DNA from: Symbiodinium sp. CCMP2592
Lineage: Eukaryota > Sar > Dinophyceae > Suessiales > Symbiodiniaceae
DNA: 64,000 nucleotides
Assembly: GCA_905221615.1 (NCBI GenBank)
Contig: CAJNDT010003524.1
Coordinates: forward strand, 310,001 to 374,000
Reading direction: 5' to 3'
In this document: in pieces, positions 20,712-32,700 of the stretch
Numbering within the stretch: position 1 is the first letter of the stretch
Layout: every line of letters starts with the position of its first letter
Translations under genes and position numbers: made by a program
Notes under the pieces: generated by a model
The model's input: the letters and a program-made list of their open reading frames with translations, nothing else
Databases searched by the model: none
What the model was told of the DNA's origin: nothing

Positions 20712-22577
20712 CTACAAACTACTAGAAGAAATTAGACAGCTGACCGTAATTTGACCCAGATTCGAGCCCTGTTCAAACTGCTCCAGCTGATCCCCGAGCT
20801 TTTCGTGCAGCAGCTCCAGGACGCTGTAGTTGGCTTCCGCGACGATGCAATGAATACCCTTCTTCTTCCACTCCGTCAGGATGGATTGCAACATGGCGAT
20901 GGCTGAGTAATCGATCACCGGCACAGCACCCATCCCCAGGATCACATAGCGAATCGAACCTGTGCGGCCCTCCGCAAGCCGCATGCGCTCCACCTCGTCA
21001 CGAAACCACTCAGCGCTGGCAAAAACCAGGGGGCCACGAAACTCGAAGACCAAAACGCCGGGCACGGTTCTAGCTTCTGGCCACCTTTTCACGTCGTGCC
21101 ACTGGCCTTCCAAATGTGGCACGGCCCCCAGGGTAACAGCATGGGGAGTGCTAGCATCTGCCACCACTTGTGCAACGGCCACCAAAACCTGGGTTTGCGT
21201 TACGGAACTTGATAATACGGATCTCTGATACATAACATCGTCTCCTTGTTATGGTAACTCGTCCCCAAAACCCTAGACATCCGTAAACCCCCCAAACCCC
21301 TAGTGTGGCAACTTCAACTGAATTCCTTAACAAGAGCCTAGAAACGGAGAGGATGATCCCATACAAGGCCCCGGCGAGGATGGTACAGACAAAGCCCACC
21401 AGCCACACGATGAGGTCCTTGCGAAGGATTTCTCAAATCCGAACCCCCCTACCCTCAACCCTGAACCTCAAACCCTTGAAACCTAACCCCTGAATCCAAC
21501 AAAACCTTAGGATCTGTATTAAACAATAAGGGAAACAAAACCCTATCCCAGATCGACAGCTACTAAGCCCTTAACCGTAACCCAGAGCCGTTATAGATCC
21601 CTTTAAAAGGAACCCTTATAGACCCCTTTAAAAAAGCCCTTATAGATCCCTTTAACAGAAACGCTTATAGATCCTCCCTTTAAATCAAAGGGGTCCTTGC
21701 GAAAGATTCGAAAGGATCCTTCCGAGGACCGCCAAAGGTCCAGGGGCATTGCGAAGTCCATCAGCCCCTCCGCAGAAACCATGACCTGGGGTGAAGAGTT
21801 GGGGGGTTTGGGGCTTGGGGCTTTGGTAGAAACCATGACCTGGGGATAAGAGATTAGTTAAAGGGTCATGGGACTTAGAAACTAGGGTTATAGTTAGGGT
21901 AACTATACTTATCCCAATTGAGGTACTTAGAACCTTGCTTACTAAGTCCCATAATCCTCCAAGCTGGGGATAGCAGTTTAGGGCTCCGCGGTTTTAGGGT
22001 TTTGGGCTTTGGGGTTTTGAGCTTTAGGATCTAAGGTGTAGAAGAAACCATGACCTGGGGTGAAGAGTTTAGGGGTTTGGGGATTTAGGGTTTGGGGGTT
22101 GGGATGGTTGAGTGCTTGAGGGTTGTAGTGTGCAAGCGTTTAGGGCTTTCGGGTTTGACGATTTAAGGCTTTAGGGTTCGGGGTCTCCGGTGCAGGGGTG
22201 CCACTGTTAGGAAGGACGGGACAAAAAGAGCCTGCACCCTTCGCGAGCATTTGCGGCATCCCCTACAACAAAAAGTCAAAAGGATCCTTCAGATTGGCCG
22301 AGTCACGATGGCTGCCAGAGAGGCCTTCAGGGCTCAGAAACAGAGACAGTCCGAAACCTAAACCCCAAAAAAGAACAGTCTTGCGAAGTTCTTTCAGCCT
22401 TGTGTGCTAATAGGGGCTTTCATAGTTTTGACAAAGCTTTGAGGGTGTACTATACTATACTTAAGTTAAGGAACCCTAAGGAATAACAATTCGTAAGTAC
22501 TTGGGCCTCTATACTGGGACCCGGGGTCGCAAGCCAAAGGACCTTCTATACTGAACTCACACGCCTAGCAACAAAAA

Positions 22578-22610
<33 letters not shown>

Positions 22611-25600
22611 GTATATGTATATGTATATGTATATATATATATATAGATGTGTGTATATATATATATATATATAATTTCAGCTGTTTCTTAGGGCTTACAA
22701 TAACCAAATAAGATCAAGAATTGTATTTCTAAGTGCCCCGGAGCCTTCGGCAGATCTTCGATCAGCGGGGCCAGGAAGATCAGGCCGGCGGCCACCACAA
22801 GGGCGTTGGCGATCCCGCAGACCTGGCTCTCCAGGGTTGTAAGGGTTTAGAGTTTAGGGTTTAGAGTTTGGGGTTTAGAGTCTAGAGTTTAGGGTTTAGA
22901 GTCCAGGGTTTAGAGTTTAGGGCTTAGAGTTTAGGGCTTAGAGTTTAGGGTTTAGCGTTTAGAGTTTAGGGTTGCGGGTTTAGGGTTTCGGGTGCAGGGC
23001 TTCGGGGTTTAGGAGTCTAGGGCTTCCAGTTCAGGGCCGGCTTTGCGGCTTAAATCTGTAAATCTGAGCCTCTAAAGCCCCCGAGAGCCCCACCTGCGTC
23101 TGGACCCCCAGCTGCACAGCCAGGCCGGTTCTGCTCAACGAGCCGCCTACAGTAGCTCATGGCTTTTGAAAACCTACAGTTTTCGGGGGGTTTTGGGGTT
23201 TAGGGTTTATGCTTTTGGGTTTAGGGGTTTAGGGGTTTGGAAATTGTTATTCCTTCTTGAGTTTAAGTGCCCAAGAAGTTCGAAAATGTTACCCAACTAT
23301 GACAAAGACACTGGGAGGAAAGGCGCCGAAGAAGGAGCCGACCACCCCCGAGGCGCCCAAGGCGAAGAGCTCCTTCTTCGGGAGAGTTTTGGGTGTGTTT
23401 AGGGTTTGGGATTCGGGGTTTCCGGGTTTAGGGTGTTAGTTCTTGGGGTTTAGTTAGGATTCTGGGTTTCGTGGTTGACGAGTTTTGAGGTCTTTGATGC
23501 GGGCTCTTGGGAGGTGTTGAGTTGAGGGTTTGGAGCGTTGCGGGTTAGGGGTGGGGGTTCGGGGCGGTTCTTGCTGAATGGGCCCTTTCAGGTTACGACG
23601 GTATGAAAGATGAGGGAATGCGCTCTAGAATCTCGTCCCTCTGGCTTAGGGTTTAGTCTACAAAACCGTACGTGATGATCTCACGATGATAGGGTCCGGG
23701 GCATGGGGTAGTTCAGATAGCCCGGAACCCTTAGACTCTGAAACCTAAATTCCCGAAGAAAAAGGTGTAGAAAACAACGCCCGTCCTGTCTGGCATCTAA
23801 AGCCTCAGTATGTGGCGGTCGCACAGCCCCCCAAATTAAGATCACGAGTATGGGAGTCATGGTTTGGTTGGGGTTACCAAATCAAGGTGTAGGGTCAAGG
23901 GCTTGCTTTAGGGTACAGGGTTTGCTTTGGGGTTTAGGGTTCGAGGGTTGCTTTGGGGTTCAGGATTGACTTTGGGATTTCGGGTTTAGGGCTTGGTGTA
24001 GGATGTATGTAGGGTGTACGGTTTAGGGTTGGCTTTAGGCTTCAAGGTTTGTAGGCCCAGTCGGCTTAATCAACACGCCAGAGTGATTAGACGTGAGCTT
24101 TCCGGTGCATCTGAATTTCCGAAGTAGGCCCCAGACTCCTGGACTGTCTCCGCGAAACACAATAGACCCTGAAAGCCCAAACCACTGACCGACAACAAGG
24201 AAGCTCTAACATGTACAAGAAGCGTAGTCACAGGCGATTGCTTGTCTCTTGAAGCTCGAATAAGATGTCAGAAATGCCGAGAAGGCCAGCACCAGTCCGC
24301 TGAAAAGAAAACTGTGGAGGACATCACTGGGTCCTTCCAACAGCTTTCGAGTAGCATCGAAATTCCAAGGCAACTGACAAGGGGGCAAGCCTCGTGGAAT
24401 GTGGCCTACAATAGGCACTGCAGCTACAGCGCCCTTCTGCGTGACTTTGACGAACACGATTCCGGCCACCACCACAATGATCTCTTTAACTTGGACCAGG
24501 TACCCCACCATTGCCCAAAAATTCGACAGCTTGGATTTCTTCTGAGCGACTTTCTTAAGCCGCTTCGAGCAAACCAGGAATAGAATCAAAGTCGAGCAAA
24601 GGCCCACGTTGGCCCAATTCGCCTGGTCCAACATGTGCAAGCATGCCCAAACCTTCCCGAAGGGGCTGGATTCGTGAGGAAATTCAGTATAGCCAAAGAA
24701 GTTTCGTAGCTGCGACACGATAATCAAAACGGCACCACCAGTGATGAATCCACTGAGTGTCGGCTGTGACAAGAATCGAACAGCTGAGGCCAAGTCAAAC
24801 ATCCCCATCAAGATCTGGCTGATACCTGACAGTTTCATAGGGCTTAGGGTTTAGGGCTTAGGGCAAACATCCCTTCTGGCTGATACCTGGGAGTTTCCGC
24901 AAAGAGGGGACCCCAATATAGTACCTACCCGAAATAGTAGGATCCTTCTTATAAGGACCCCGAAATAAGGTACCCCCGGTTTTCGGAAACTTCCACCTGC
25001 GACCAAGGCTAGGAGGGAGGCAAGCTCGGTGTGGTGCTCCTCTGGGAAAGGCTGCAGCACGTTGGCGATGATCATGGCTACCATGGCTCCTGTTTTGGGG
25101 CCCATTATTCTTTCATAAGGAACCCCCCACAATAGTATAGGTAATCATGTAGGCCCCTATATATTGCCATGGCTCCAGAAGAAACGGAACCATGCTTGGA
25201 CGTTCCCAGGAGAGCGTACACCACAGGTGGCAACAACGCCGTGTGGGGCCCCTGTATCCTGAGCTGCTTGGAGGGTCGGGGGACTTAGTAAGTAGGTAGT
25301 AAGTAGACTTATAAGTACCCTAAAAGGGAGTTGTAAGTCCCTAAAATAACCAGTTACTAAGTCGCCCGACCCTCAAGTGCTGTTGGAGATCCTTCCCACA
25401 TTCAACTTTCCCATCTCTTAAATACTTACTATAGACAGTCTACCTAGTTCCGCCTTTGTATTGCTATTATATCTCTACCATGACCAAGCCTTCTGCCTAA
25501 AAAAGCCTACTCTTCAGAAACGACAGATTGTTACGGATTGCGTTCAGTCTTTTATGATGTCCTTGAAAGGGTTCCTTTCACAGAGGCTCCTCTTAAAGGG

Positions 25601-26173
25601 TTTCTATCATAGGGTTCCACTACAGGGTTCCGTTGAACGGGTTCCTTTACTTGGAGGGTCATGGGACTTAGTAAGTATGGTTATAAGTACCTTAATTGGG
25701 CGTTATAAGTATAGTTAACCTAATTATAACCCTAGTTACTAAGTCCCATGATCCTTTAAGTAATCCATTAAAGGGTTCCTTTTCAGTTTTTTGCGGGCCC
25801 AGAGTCGGGTTTGTCGTTGCGATCGTGGCGTGCGCCAGCGTCTGTGCGAGGCACATCGTTCCCAGGGTGAGGCCACCCGTCACATCCGGCAGAAAGAAGC
25901 CTGGGAATCGGTTTAGGGTTTGGGTTCAGGTTTAGGGCTTGTTCTGGGTGTAGGTAGGTTAGAGACTTTGAATTTTTCGGAGCTTTGCAATACGATTTGG
26001 GTGGGGTTTGCTACTTTCCGCGAGTAGAGGGCCGCCGAGAAGCTTTTGTCGTAGGACGGCAGCCAAGCCAATATCGGCAAACGAGCAAGAAGCACCTCCT
26101 TCCACGTCTTTCCACCTCCGCCCTCATCCGCCGAGAGGGCTTTGTACCCAGCTCCCTTGGGCGAAACAGTCAT
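20712..26173 (-). CDS. SulP/SLC26-type anion transporter with STAS domain, 12 exons
   Basis: Joined exons in plus coordinates: 26044-26173, 25795-25900, 25176-25258, 24997-25089, 24224-24825, 23312-23372, 23094-23146, 22745-22822, 22307-22324, 21696-21785, 21346-21417, 20712-21188. They total 1863 bases in one frame, about 620 residues, the usual family size. Landmarks: WLPSYDK then DVTGGLTLGTMCLAQTLAHA (first membrane segment), GPHTALLPPVVYALLGTSKH (family signature), LSQPTLSGFITGG, KEL/FALG-region ELFALGASGVVGSFFGAFP, GSLSRTGLAVQ, PKASLAAI-VMVSAEGLMD, WLVGFVCTILAGALYGIILS, and a STAS domain (VPGVLVFEFRGPLVFASAEW; IDYSAIAML in place of the common IDxSG). The family carries sulfate, bicarbonate, chloride or similar anions across membranes; the substrate is not predictable. 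All acceptors are AG|G; donors are GT, GC or GA. The 24224/23372 junction is the least certain and may hide another microexon of about five codons. Two introns consist largely of family A or B elements, and two more contain family C elements. Confidence 0.9.
21776..22075 (-). repeat. Three copies of an acceptor-plus-exon-start sequence
   Basis: GAAACCATGACCTGGGG (plus strand) lies at the real start of SulP exon 21696-21785 and again at about 21830 and 22048 in the intron upstream of it. On the gene strand each copy reads CCCCAG|GTCATGGTTTC, so the intron carries two decoy copies of its own 3' splice junction. The first and third copies extend into shared GTGAAGAGTT and GGGGTTTGGGG. Confidence 0.7.
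21859..21964. mobile_element. Inverted-repeat element, family C (in SulP intron)
   Basis: AGGGTCATGGGACTTAGAAA at the left and TTACTAAGTCCCATAATCCT at the right. It lies between two decoy acceptor copies in the 521-bp intron ahead of exon 21696-21785. Confidence 0.8.
22307..22324 (-). CDS. 18-bp microexon of the SulP gene
   Basis: It encodes six residues (Ala-Ser-Leu-Ala-Ala-Ile) that complete the family segment PKxxLAAIVxV between exons 22745-22822 and 21696-21785. Its acceptor is GAAG|GCC and its donor ATC|GTGACT. The upstream exon also ends AAG followed by GC, so the two sides share AAGGC. Part of the 12-exon gene; listed separately because gene finders will miss it. Confidence 0.7.
22588..22675. 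repeat. TA/TG microsatellite
   Basis: TATATA and GTATAT runs in the SulP intron between 22324 and 22745. No coding capacity. Confidence 0.95.
22845..22990. repeat. TTTAGGG-like tract in SulP intron
   Basis: About 20 units of GTTTAGAGTTTAGGG type immediately upstream (on the gene strand) of exon 22745-22822, so the intron RNA ends in CCCUAAAC repeats before its AG acceptor. Confidence 0.9.
24888..24995. mobile_element. Inverted-repeat element, family A (is most of a SulP intron)
   Basis: TGGGAGTTTCCG at the left and CGGAAACTTCCA at the right. The core GGGGACCCCAATATAGTACC and AAGGACCCCGAAATAAGGTA matches copies at 30200, 60100 and 60903. On the gene strand both ends abut CAGGT. It fills 24888-24995 of the 171-bp intron 24826-24996. 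Confidence 0.88.
25090..25175. mobile_element. Inverted-repeat element, family B (is a whole SulP intron)
   Basis: An 86-bp intron made of one family B element plus one copy of the 10-bp duplicated exon sequence CCATGGCTCC (25081-25090 and 25167-25176). Inside are TGTTTTGGGGCCCATTAT and TAGGCCCCTATATATTG. On the gene strand it is spliced TCTG|GAGCC...ACAG|GAGCC, a GA-AG intron restoring Ser-Gly-Ala-Met-Val. Confidence 0.85.
25267..25377. mobile_element. Inverted-repeat element, family C (in SulP intron)
   Basis: CTTGGAGGGTCGGGGGACTT at the left and GTCGCCCGACCCTCAAG at the right. A GC-richer subtype. It begins eight bases outside exon 25176-25258. Confidence 0.85.
25650..25760. mobile_element. 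Inverted-repeat element, family C (in SulP intron)
   Basis: CTTGGAGGGTCATGGGACTT and AAGTCCCATGATCCTTTAAG ends. The second C copy in the same 536-bp intron. Confidence 0.88.
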
Positions 26174-26714
26174 GATTTAATACATGCTTGAGCCTGACTC
26201 ATGAAGCCGGATGTTGAAGTGACAAGGGAGAAGCAAAGTATAAACTTCTATCTCAAAATGGGTCCTTTTGAAGAAACAAATCCAAAAAAACATTCTCAAG
26301 TATGGTACTCCAGAACCCAGGAAGTCGCCTCTTCTTGACAACCCATGACCAAGGCGAACAAGAGCTAGACCTGAATCTATCACGCCAGGTCCTTATCCTG
26401 GGACCACTCTTCTTCGAGGTTACCACGCAGCCTAAACCCCAAACCCTACAACCTAAACCAGACACTCCAAACCCCAAACAAACCGGCACCCTAAACCCTA
26501 AACTCCTCTGCTTCGAGGTTACCACAGTGCCTTATGGACGGGGTTTCGGTTCGGCTTTTGGCTCCAAGCCTTGTCCCCCAAACTTAGAGCCTCACAGCAA
26601 TGCCCAAAACTCTTCGCATGAAGGCTCAGGGTATTGGGTTTAGGGTTTAGGGGTGACTAAAAGCAACTTTCCGTAGCTGATAACACTGGTATCTTCGATA
26701 CATATACGGATGCA

Positions 26715-29700
26715 TATGTCAGTAGAACAATGAAGAACCCCAACGGCCTCGATACCTTTGAGGAAGGGCATCTCTGCATCCTGGCATGCCACGAGGCCCT
26801 CCTCTGCCAGGGTCACCTGATTTCTACAGACTAAGGGGGCGTTGCCGAAAATTAAGGGGGTTACCTCATTTTGAGGCCCTTATAATAAAGATCCTACTAC
26901 TTAGGGTATGAAATGGGCCCCCCAATAGGATGCTTGCGAAAGGGGCCTAAAAACGGCGACTGTGTTTTGGGTGCGGTTTTCAGTGTTTGATATGTCAACA
27001 TGTCTCGTGGGCTGTATGGTGCATGGCCTGGAAAGCAAGGACGGCAGAGCTTGATGAATGAAAGGTTTGGTGCTCCAGGCGGTAGGAATCAGGGCGTTGG
27101 GCTTAAGGTGTTCGGATGTTGGGGTTGTGAATTGGGGCCTAGAGCCCAGAAGTTGTCCAGGCGTGGTATTGAAGCAAAAAGAGGCTGTGCACATGCATGT
27201 GTGTGTGTATATATATATATATCTTGTGTTGTTATTCTAAACCTTCAGAACTAAACCCTATTATGCCCTGCGTTGGTTCTGGGATACCTGTCAACGCGAA
27301 CTAAACGGTCGCCCCCCCCCCCCCCCCCCCGCATCTCGTGAAAGAGGCCGACCTTCGAACAAACCTATCTTATGACTCGGGGCCCCCTAAAACTTAAACC
27401 TTAAACTCTCTAGACCCAAGAGTAACCTAGGAATAAAAAGGGTGCCCTTTTTGCATTAAAGGGTGTTATAAGGGAACCTAAACCCTACAAAAAGGGAAAA
27501 AGGGCCTACTCCAGGTCCTAGCTCTAAACCCTAAACCGGGTGCATCTCTTCGGTTTGATTACGTCGGGTTTCGTGTCTAGGGCTTGCATAGGGCCACTTG
27601 AAGACTTCCAGTCTATCCCGAACCCAACACACCTTAGTACAGGAGCCAGGGTTGATGGTTTGGAGAAGCGGGTCCTGCTGTAAGGGTGTTGATTTGTAAC
27701 AGTTTAGTGAGCTCTTACACTAGACTCAAACGGATCTCTGGCGGCCACCTTCTCTGCAATCGTCGCTGCCATCTGAGCTGCAGAAATGCCTGAGGAGCGC
27801 TGAACTGCATGCTTAAAGCCCTGGAAATCAAACCGCAGCGAGCTTTAGCGATTCCACCCTAAGCCCTACACCTGAACCCTGAAAGCTAGTCAATCCTACA
27901 CTTTGTGCGCCCTGCAAATCCTAAACTGAAGATCTCCCTTTTGGCTTCTGCTGAGACGGACAACTCGTAACTTCCGACACCCTGAGCCAGGCACCTAAAG
28001 CCCTGACTTCAGCCCTGAATGCTACCTCTAGTCGCCGACCCTACAGCGCGGTAGGTTCCAACCCCATATCCCCAACATAGGTCACGGGCAACCCCCGACA
28101 TGAGCGAGGAGACGAAGGTGACTCTAACAAAAAAGATCTAGGCTGCTGGTATCAGCACAATAACAACAACAAGCAAGATACGGTCACAAGTATTCTTCAG
28201 GAGCCGCGCATCGCTCTCCCAAATCTGTAATAACCGTACTTACAATGCGACGAAATACGAACAATGATAATGCTACTACTCCCAGCAACAACGACAACAA
28301 TGACAGCAACAGCAACAGCGACGGCAACAACAACAGCAGCAACAACAAATAATACGACTGTAGGCACAAAAGATGCACAAAAGCAACTGTAGTAATCATC
28401 GTGGCAAGAGCAATGCTAATGCTACCAGTATTTACAATAATCCATGATAATGATGATGGTAGTCGCAACAGCAAACCCGTTATAGACACGGTAAATTCAG
28501 GTAACCAGGAAGAACAAGTACACACTTGTACTTCGTAATGGTTGCTTTAAGGAACAGGTCTCACAAAAAGCGTTCAAGCATCCAGTAGTACCCTTATAGC
28601 ACCGTTGTAAGGACGTGTAAGGGGTCATGAGGTCATCGTTGATGGGGTCCTGTCTCCAATCATGGCAACTTCGCGCGTTAAAGGCTTGGGGTTTAGCAAC
28701 CGATGTGTCTGCCAGGACCTTTGGCCCAAAACATTGCAACCCTCCTTTGGGGAAAGGCGTGGCCGGACAGTGTGCAGTTGTTTCCGCTTCTCGCAATCCG
28801 TATGTGGCTTTCACGCTTTGCAAGTATGAACTTTGTTATCTTTGTTAAACCGGAAAACTGAATCAATGTATATACCTGAAACCTTGTGTACATGAATTCT
28901 AGATCTGATGTTTCAAAACTCTCCAAAGCTCACCGAAAAGCGCACCCGGAAGTCCGAACACCCTAAGCCCCAAACCCCTGAACCCCTAAACCCGAAACCC
29001 CAAAACCCCCAAAACCCCGAAACCCGTAAGCCGCAACCCCTAGCCGCGAAAACCCCGAACCCCTAGCCTATAAAACCCCAACACCGAAAACCCTCAACCC
29101 TAAACCCCGATAACCCTCAGTGAGCCTTGTCTCTGATTGCGCATTGTAGCGGTGACGGTCTGGCACCAGAGATTTTGGTATGTGGTTTGGGCCTTTTAAA
29201 GGGTTCTATAAGGGTTACTAAAAATGCTACCATAGGGGTTACGGCATGTGCCTAAGTGATTAGAATAGGCACTTTAAGTGTATGATTCTCGAGTTGCAGA
29301 AGAGCTGCAACGGGATGCGATTGCTAGTGATTCCGACACCTATGTAACAGTGGGTTGAAGGTGCAGGTATCCTACGACAAGAGGTTGCGGTAGGTTATGG
29401 CAGATACCTACGGAAACTGACATCTTGCCCTGTACCCTAATGCGCTGTGCTGAGTTGCATTACCTACCAGACGTCAATCCGCATCGAGTCGTAACCAACC
29501 CTAAAGTGCCTACTTTCTTGTAGGGCAACTTACTATGACCTGCGTGTGAAAGTCCTAGAAAAGGCCGGTCTTTTGTCGTTCAGGCAGTGCTTGCAAATTT
29601 TGGTTTAGAGCTTGGGTTTGAATTTGGGGATCTGCGTAATAGGGTGGCTTCATTGCTAATACCTCCCATATACCGGACATATACACTCTTCACCTATGTA

Positions 29701-32700
29701 TGTATATACGGTCAACAAGACCCTAGTAGCCTCTAGCCGCTATCTGAATGTGTGGATGCACAAGGGATCCCCTGTGAAAGTCAATGGCAGGCTTTCGCCG
29801 GCATCACTGCGAAAAGCTGGCTGAAATTCCATTTCCGTCTCCGTGGTACCCGACACTATGGGTGCAGCCTCTGAGCCCGAAACAAGCCCGAATTGCTCCC
29901 TCGTTTACACCACGAAAGCCGCGAACACTGCCGGATCCCTACCCGAATGAAAATGGCGGTGCAGGGCTGAAGGCTTCGACCCTAAACTCTAAACCCTACA
30001 CCTTGCCACCTAAACCCTAAACTCTAGACCCAAAACCGTAAACACTAAACCCGTAACCCTTAAACCTCAAACCCTATACACCCTGTAAACCCTTAAGGCT
30101 CAGAGCCTTGCGCTTGGACGTTGGTGCTGCGGTTTACGGTTGGCCCAGCCTCGCACTTCTTCTTCATCTCAAGGCCACGATCCTGGAGCTAAGCACACGT
30201 GGGAGTTTCCGATAACAGGGACCCTAATGATTATATTACCCTAAAGAGTAGGATCAGTATTATAAGGACCCCAAAATAAGGTACCCCTAATTTTCGGAAA
30301 CTCCCAGGTGGCTTTGCAAGAACCTCTACGTCGCCTGCTTAGGCCTCGTTGAGCGCGCAGAATCCCCAAAGCATGGCTGTTGAGGGCATAGAGTGCACGT
30401 CACGCAGAAATGCTAGTCCTATTAGCTTTGAGCCGCGAAGTGGAGTCTACCCACTGGCCTGTGCTCAGCAACGAAATATTCACGCGCGAAACGCAACTGG
30501 TCGGCCTAAGCACGCTCGAAGGGCAGGAGGGCTTTTTGTTGGGAACAGAGACTACAGAAAAAGGCAACCTGGAAAGCAAGTTCAATGGAACATAAATTTA
30601 CGAGAAGACTCCCGCATAATGAAAATGGCACTGACCATATAACTCTTGATCACGACAGCCTTTTCTTAGTCTAACGTGACCAATTCCTGTAATTTGGCTT
30701 TAGAAAGTCGATCGTGAACCCGAAGAAGCGTACGTGGCGTACGAGTAGACATAAGGCAACAGGTGGGTCCCCCGAGGGTCTATACCTGGGCTTGTTCTGC
30801 CGGTCTTCCATGAAGGCCTCTGTGTCCGAATGCCACAACTCCCCTTTCTGGATTTCGGCCCGCAGCCTTCATTGGCAGCTTTTTCGCCCATCGGTCTCGC
30901 TTGTTGCTGATGCGCGGGCCCAGCCAGACTGCCTGGCCCATGGGGCTCGCCGGTTGCCGATACTGGGGCCAAGCCACATCATTTGGCTGACCGAAGTCGA
31001 CCAAGTCCGTGTGAGATCTCGCTCGCATCGACTCGCCCGAGCAGGCTATGTGACCACGTTGTGTCGGGCACGCTGCTTCGCAAAACGTATCTCGTCCCTG
31101 TTAGATAGAGCCTAAACCACTCGTGATCGAATGATGTGCCTCGGCAGCTCTTGGGACCCTAAAGCCTACCTCAACCCAAGTAACCTACCTTTTTAAGAAC
31201 ATATATGGGGGTTTCCGAAAATAGGGGAATAAGGACCCCCAAATAAGGTTCCCCTAATCTTCGGAAACTCCCATATGAAGAAACCATAATAGAGAACCTT
31301 CAAAAGGAAGGTTTTATAGCGTCGACGTACACCCTAAACGAAGTGCCTTGGCTGCTCTGGGGTGGGGGCTTTGACGCTTTGACTGTAAGGTTTGCTTTGC
31401 ACCTCAAAGCCCGCCGACTCATAGGGTTTAGGCCTTAGGGATTCTGGCTTCAGGTTTGGGGTTTAAGGCTTCAGGTTTGGGGTTTAGGGTTTAGGTTTTG
31501 GGGTTTGGGGTTTAAGGTTTTGGGGTTTTGGGTTTAAGGTTTTGGGGTTTTGGGTTTAAGGTTCGGGGATAAGGGTTTAAGGTTTGGTGTTTAAGATTTC
31601 AGGCTTGGGGTGTAGGTGCTAGGTTTAGGGCTTTTGGCGAGCTGTTCCTCGCCGCTGGATCAGGTGCCCACCGACATGGTGTCCCATACTCGTCCTTCAA
31701 CCACCACAGAACCTCGTGCGAGTCCGTCTGAATTGAAGTACGAATAGAACTCTCTTGTATAGTCCTACGTAAACCCTAAACCCTAGAACCCCCACTGCTC
31801 TGAATTTCGCTTCCTAAGCCCTAAACCCTAAATCCTAAACCCTAAACCCTAAGCCCTAAACAATAAAACCGAAGCCCTACATCCTAAATCCTAAACCCTA
31901 AATCCTAAACACTCAGATCTGATGCCGAAGATCCTTCGGACTTGTCCCCATCATAAGACCCTAACATAGGGGCCTCAATAACTGGAATAAGGCTTTGGGG
32001 GTATACTATACTACAGTTATGATAAAGAAATCCCAGAATAGTATAGTTAAGGTTTAACTATAAAGGCCCTATATTAAACCTCCAAACCGTCCATCTTCAT
32101 TCCAACTTCGGCTTGATCTGCTTCACGGCAACGGTACACAGCCACATTGCCTTCGGTATTAAACCCAGACAGGGCCAAGATCCCAAAAGACGAGGGCATG
32201 GAGGTACTTTCACTGCCGTGGGGCACCGTCGGCATCCCGTGGGCGACGGCATGGAGGTACTACCAGGCTAATTTACCTAGGCTTAGGTTTTGGGAGTAGG
32301 GATCAGGATTTGGGGTTTGGGATTCCGGGGTCAAAGTTTGGGGTTTAAGGATCAGGATTTAGCTACCCGGAACCGCTCCGTGACTGGGTTCCCCAGTAGC
32401 CCCTTTATAAGGGTACCCTTCTGGAAATATTCGATTTCAGTAAGGAGACCCCCAAAATACCGCAAAAGGGCATCACTGGGAAACCCCACACCCTAGACCC
32501 TGAACCCTAAATCGAAAAGAACCCTACACCAACCCAAAACCCTGCAAACCCTACAGTATAGACCCTATAAACCCTGTAAACCCTATAAAAGCGATAAACG
32601 CTATATAAAATAAACCCTATAAACCCTACAAACCCTACAAACCCTAATCCCCAAACCCTACCCGAAAGCTGTCCTTGAGTGCCATCAGCTCCTCCTTCAT

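Noticed and set aside
24242-24583. Plus-strand 113-codon frame
   Set aside because: Antisense shadow of the largest SulP exon. The same holds for 20962-21228 plus opposite the STAS exon and for 2572-2910 and 2947-3339 opposite the PPR gene.
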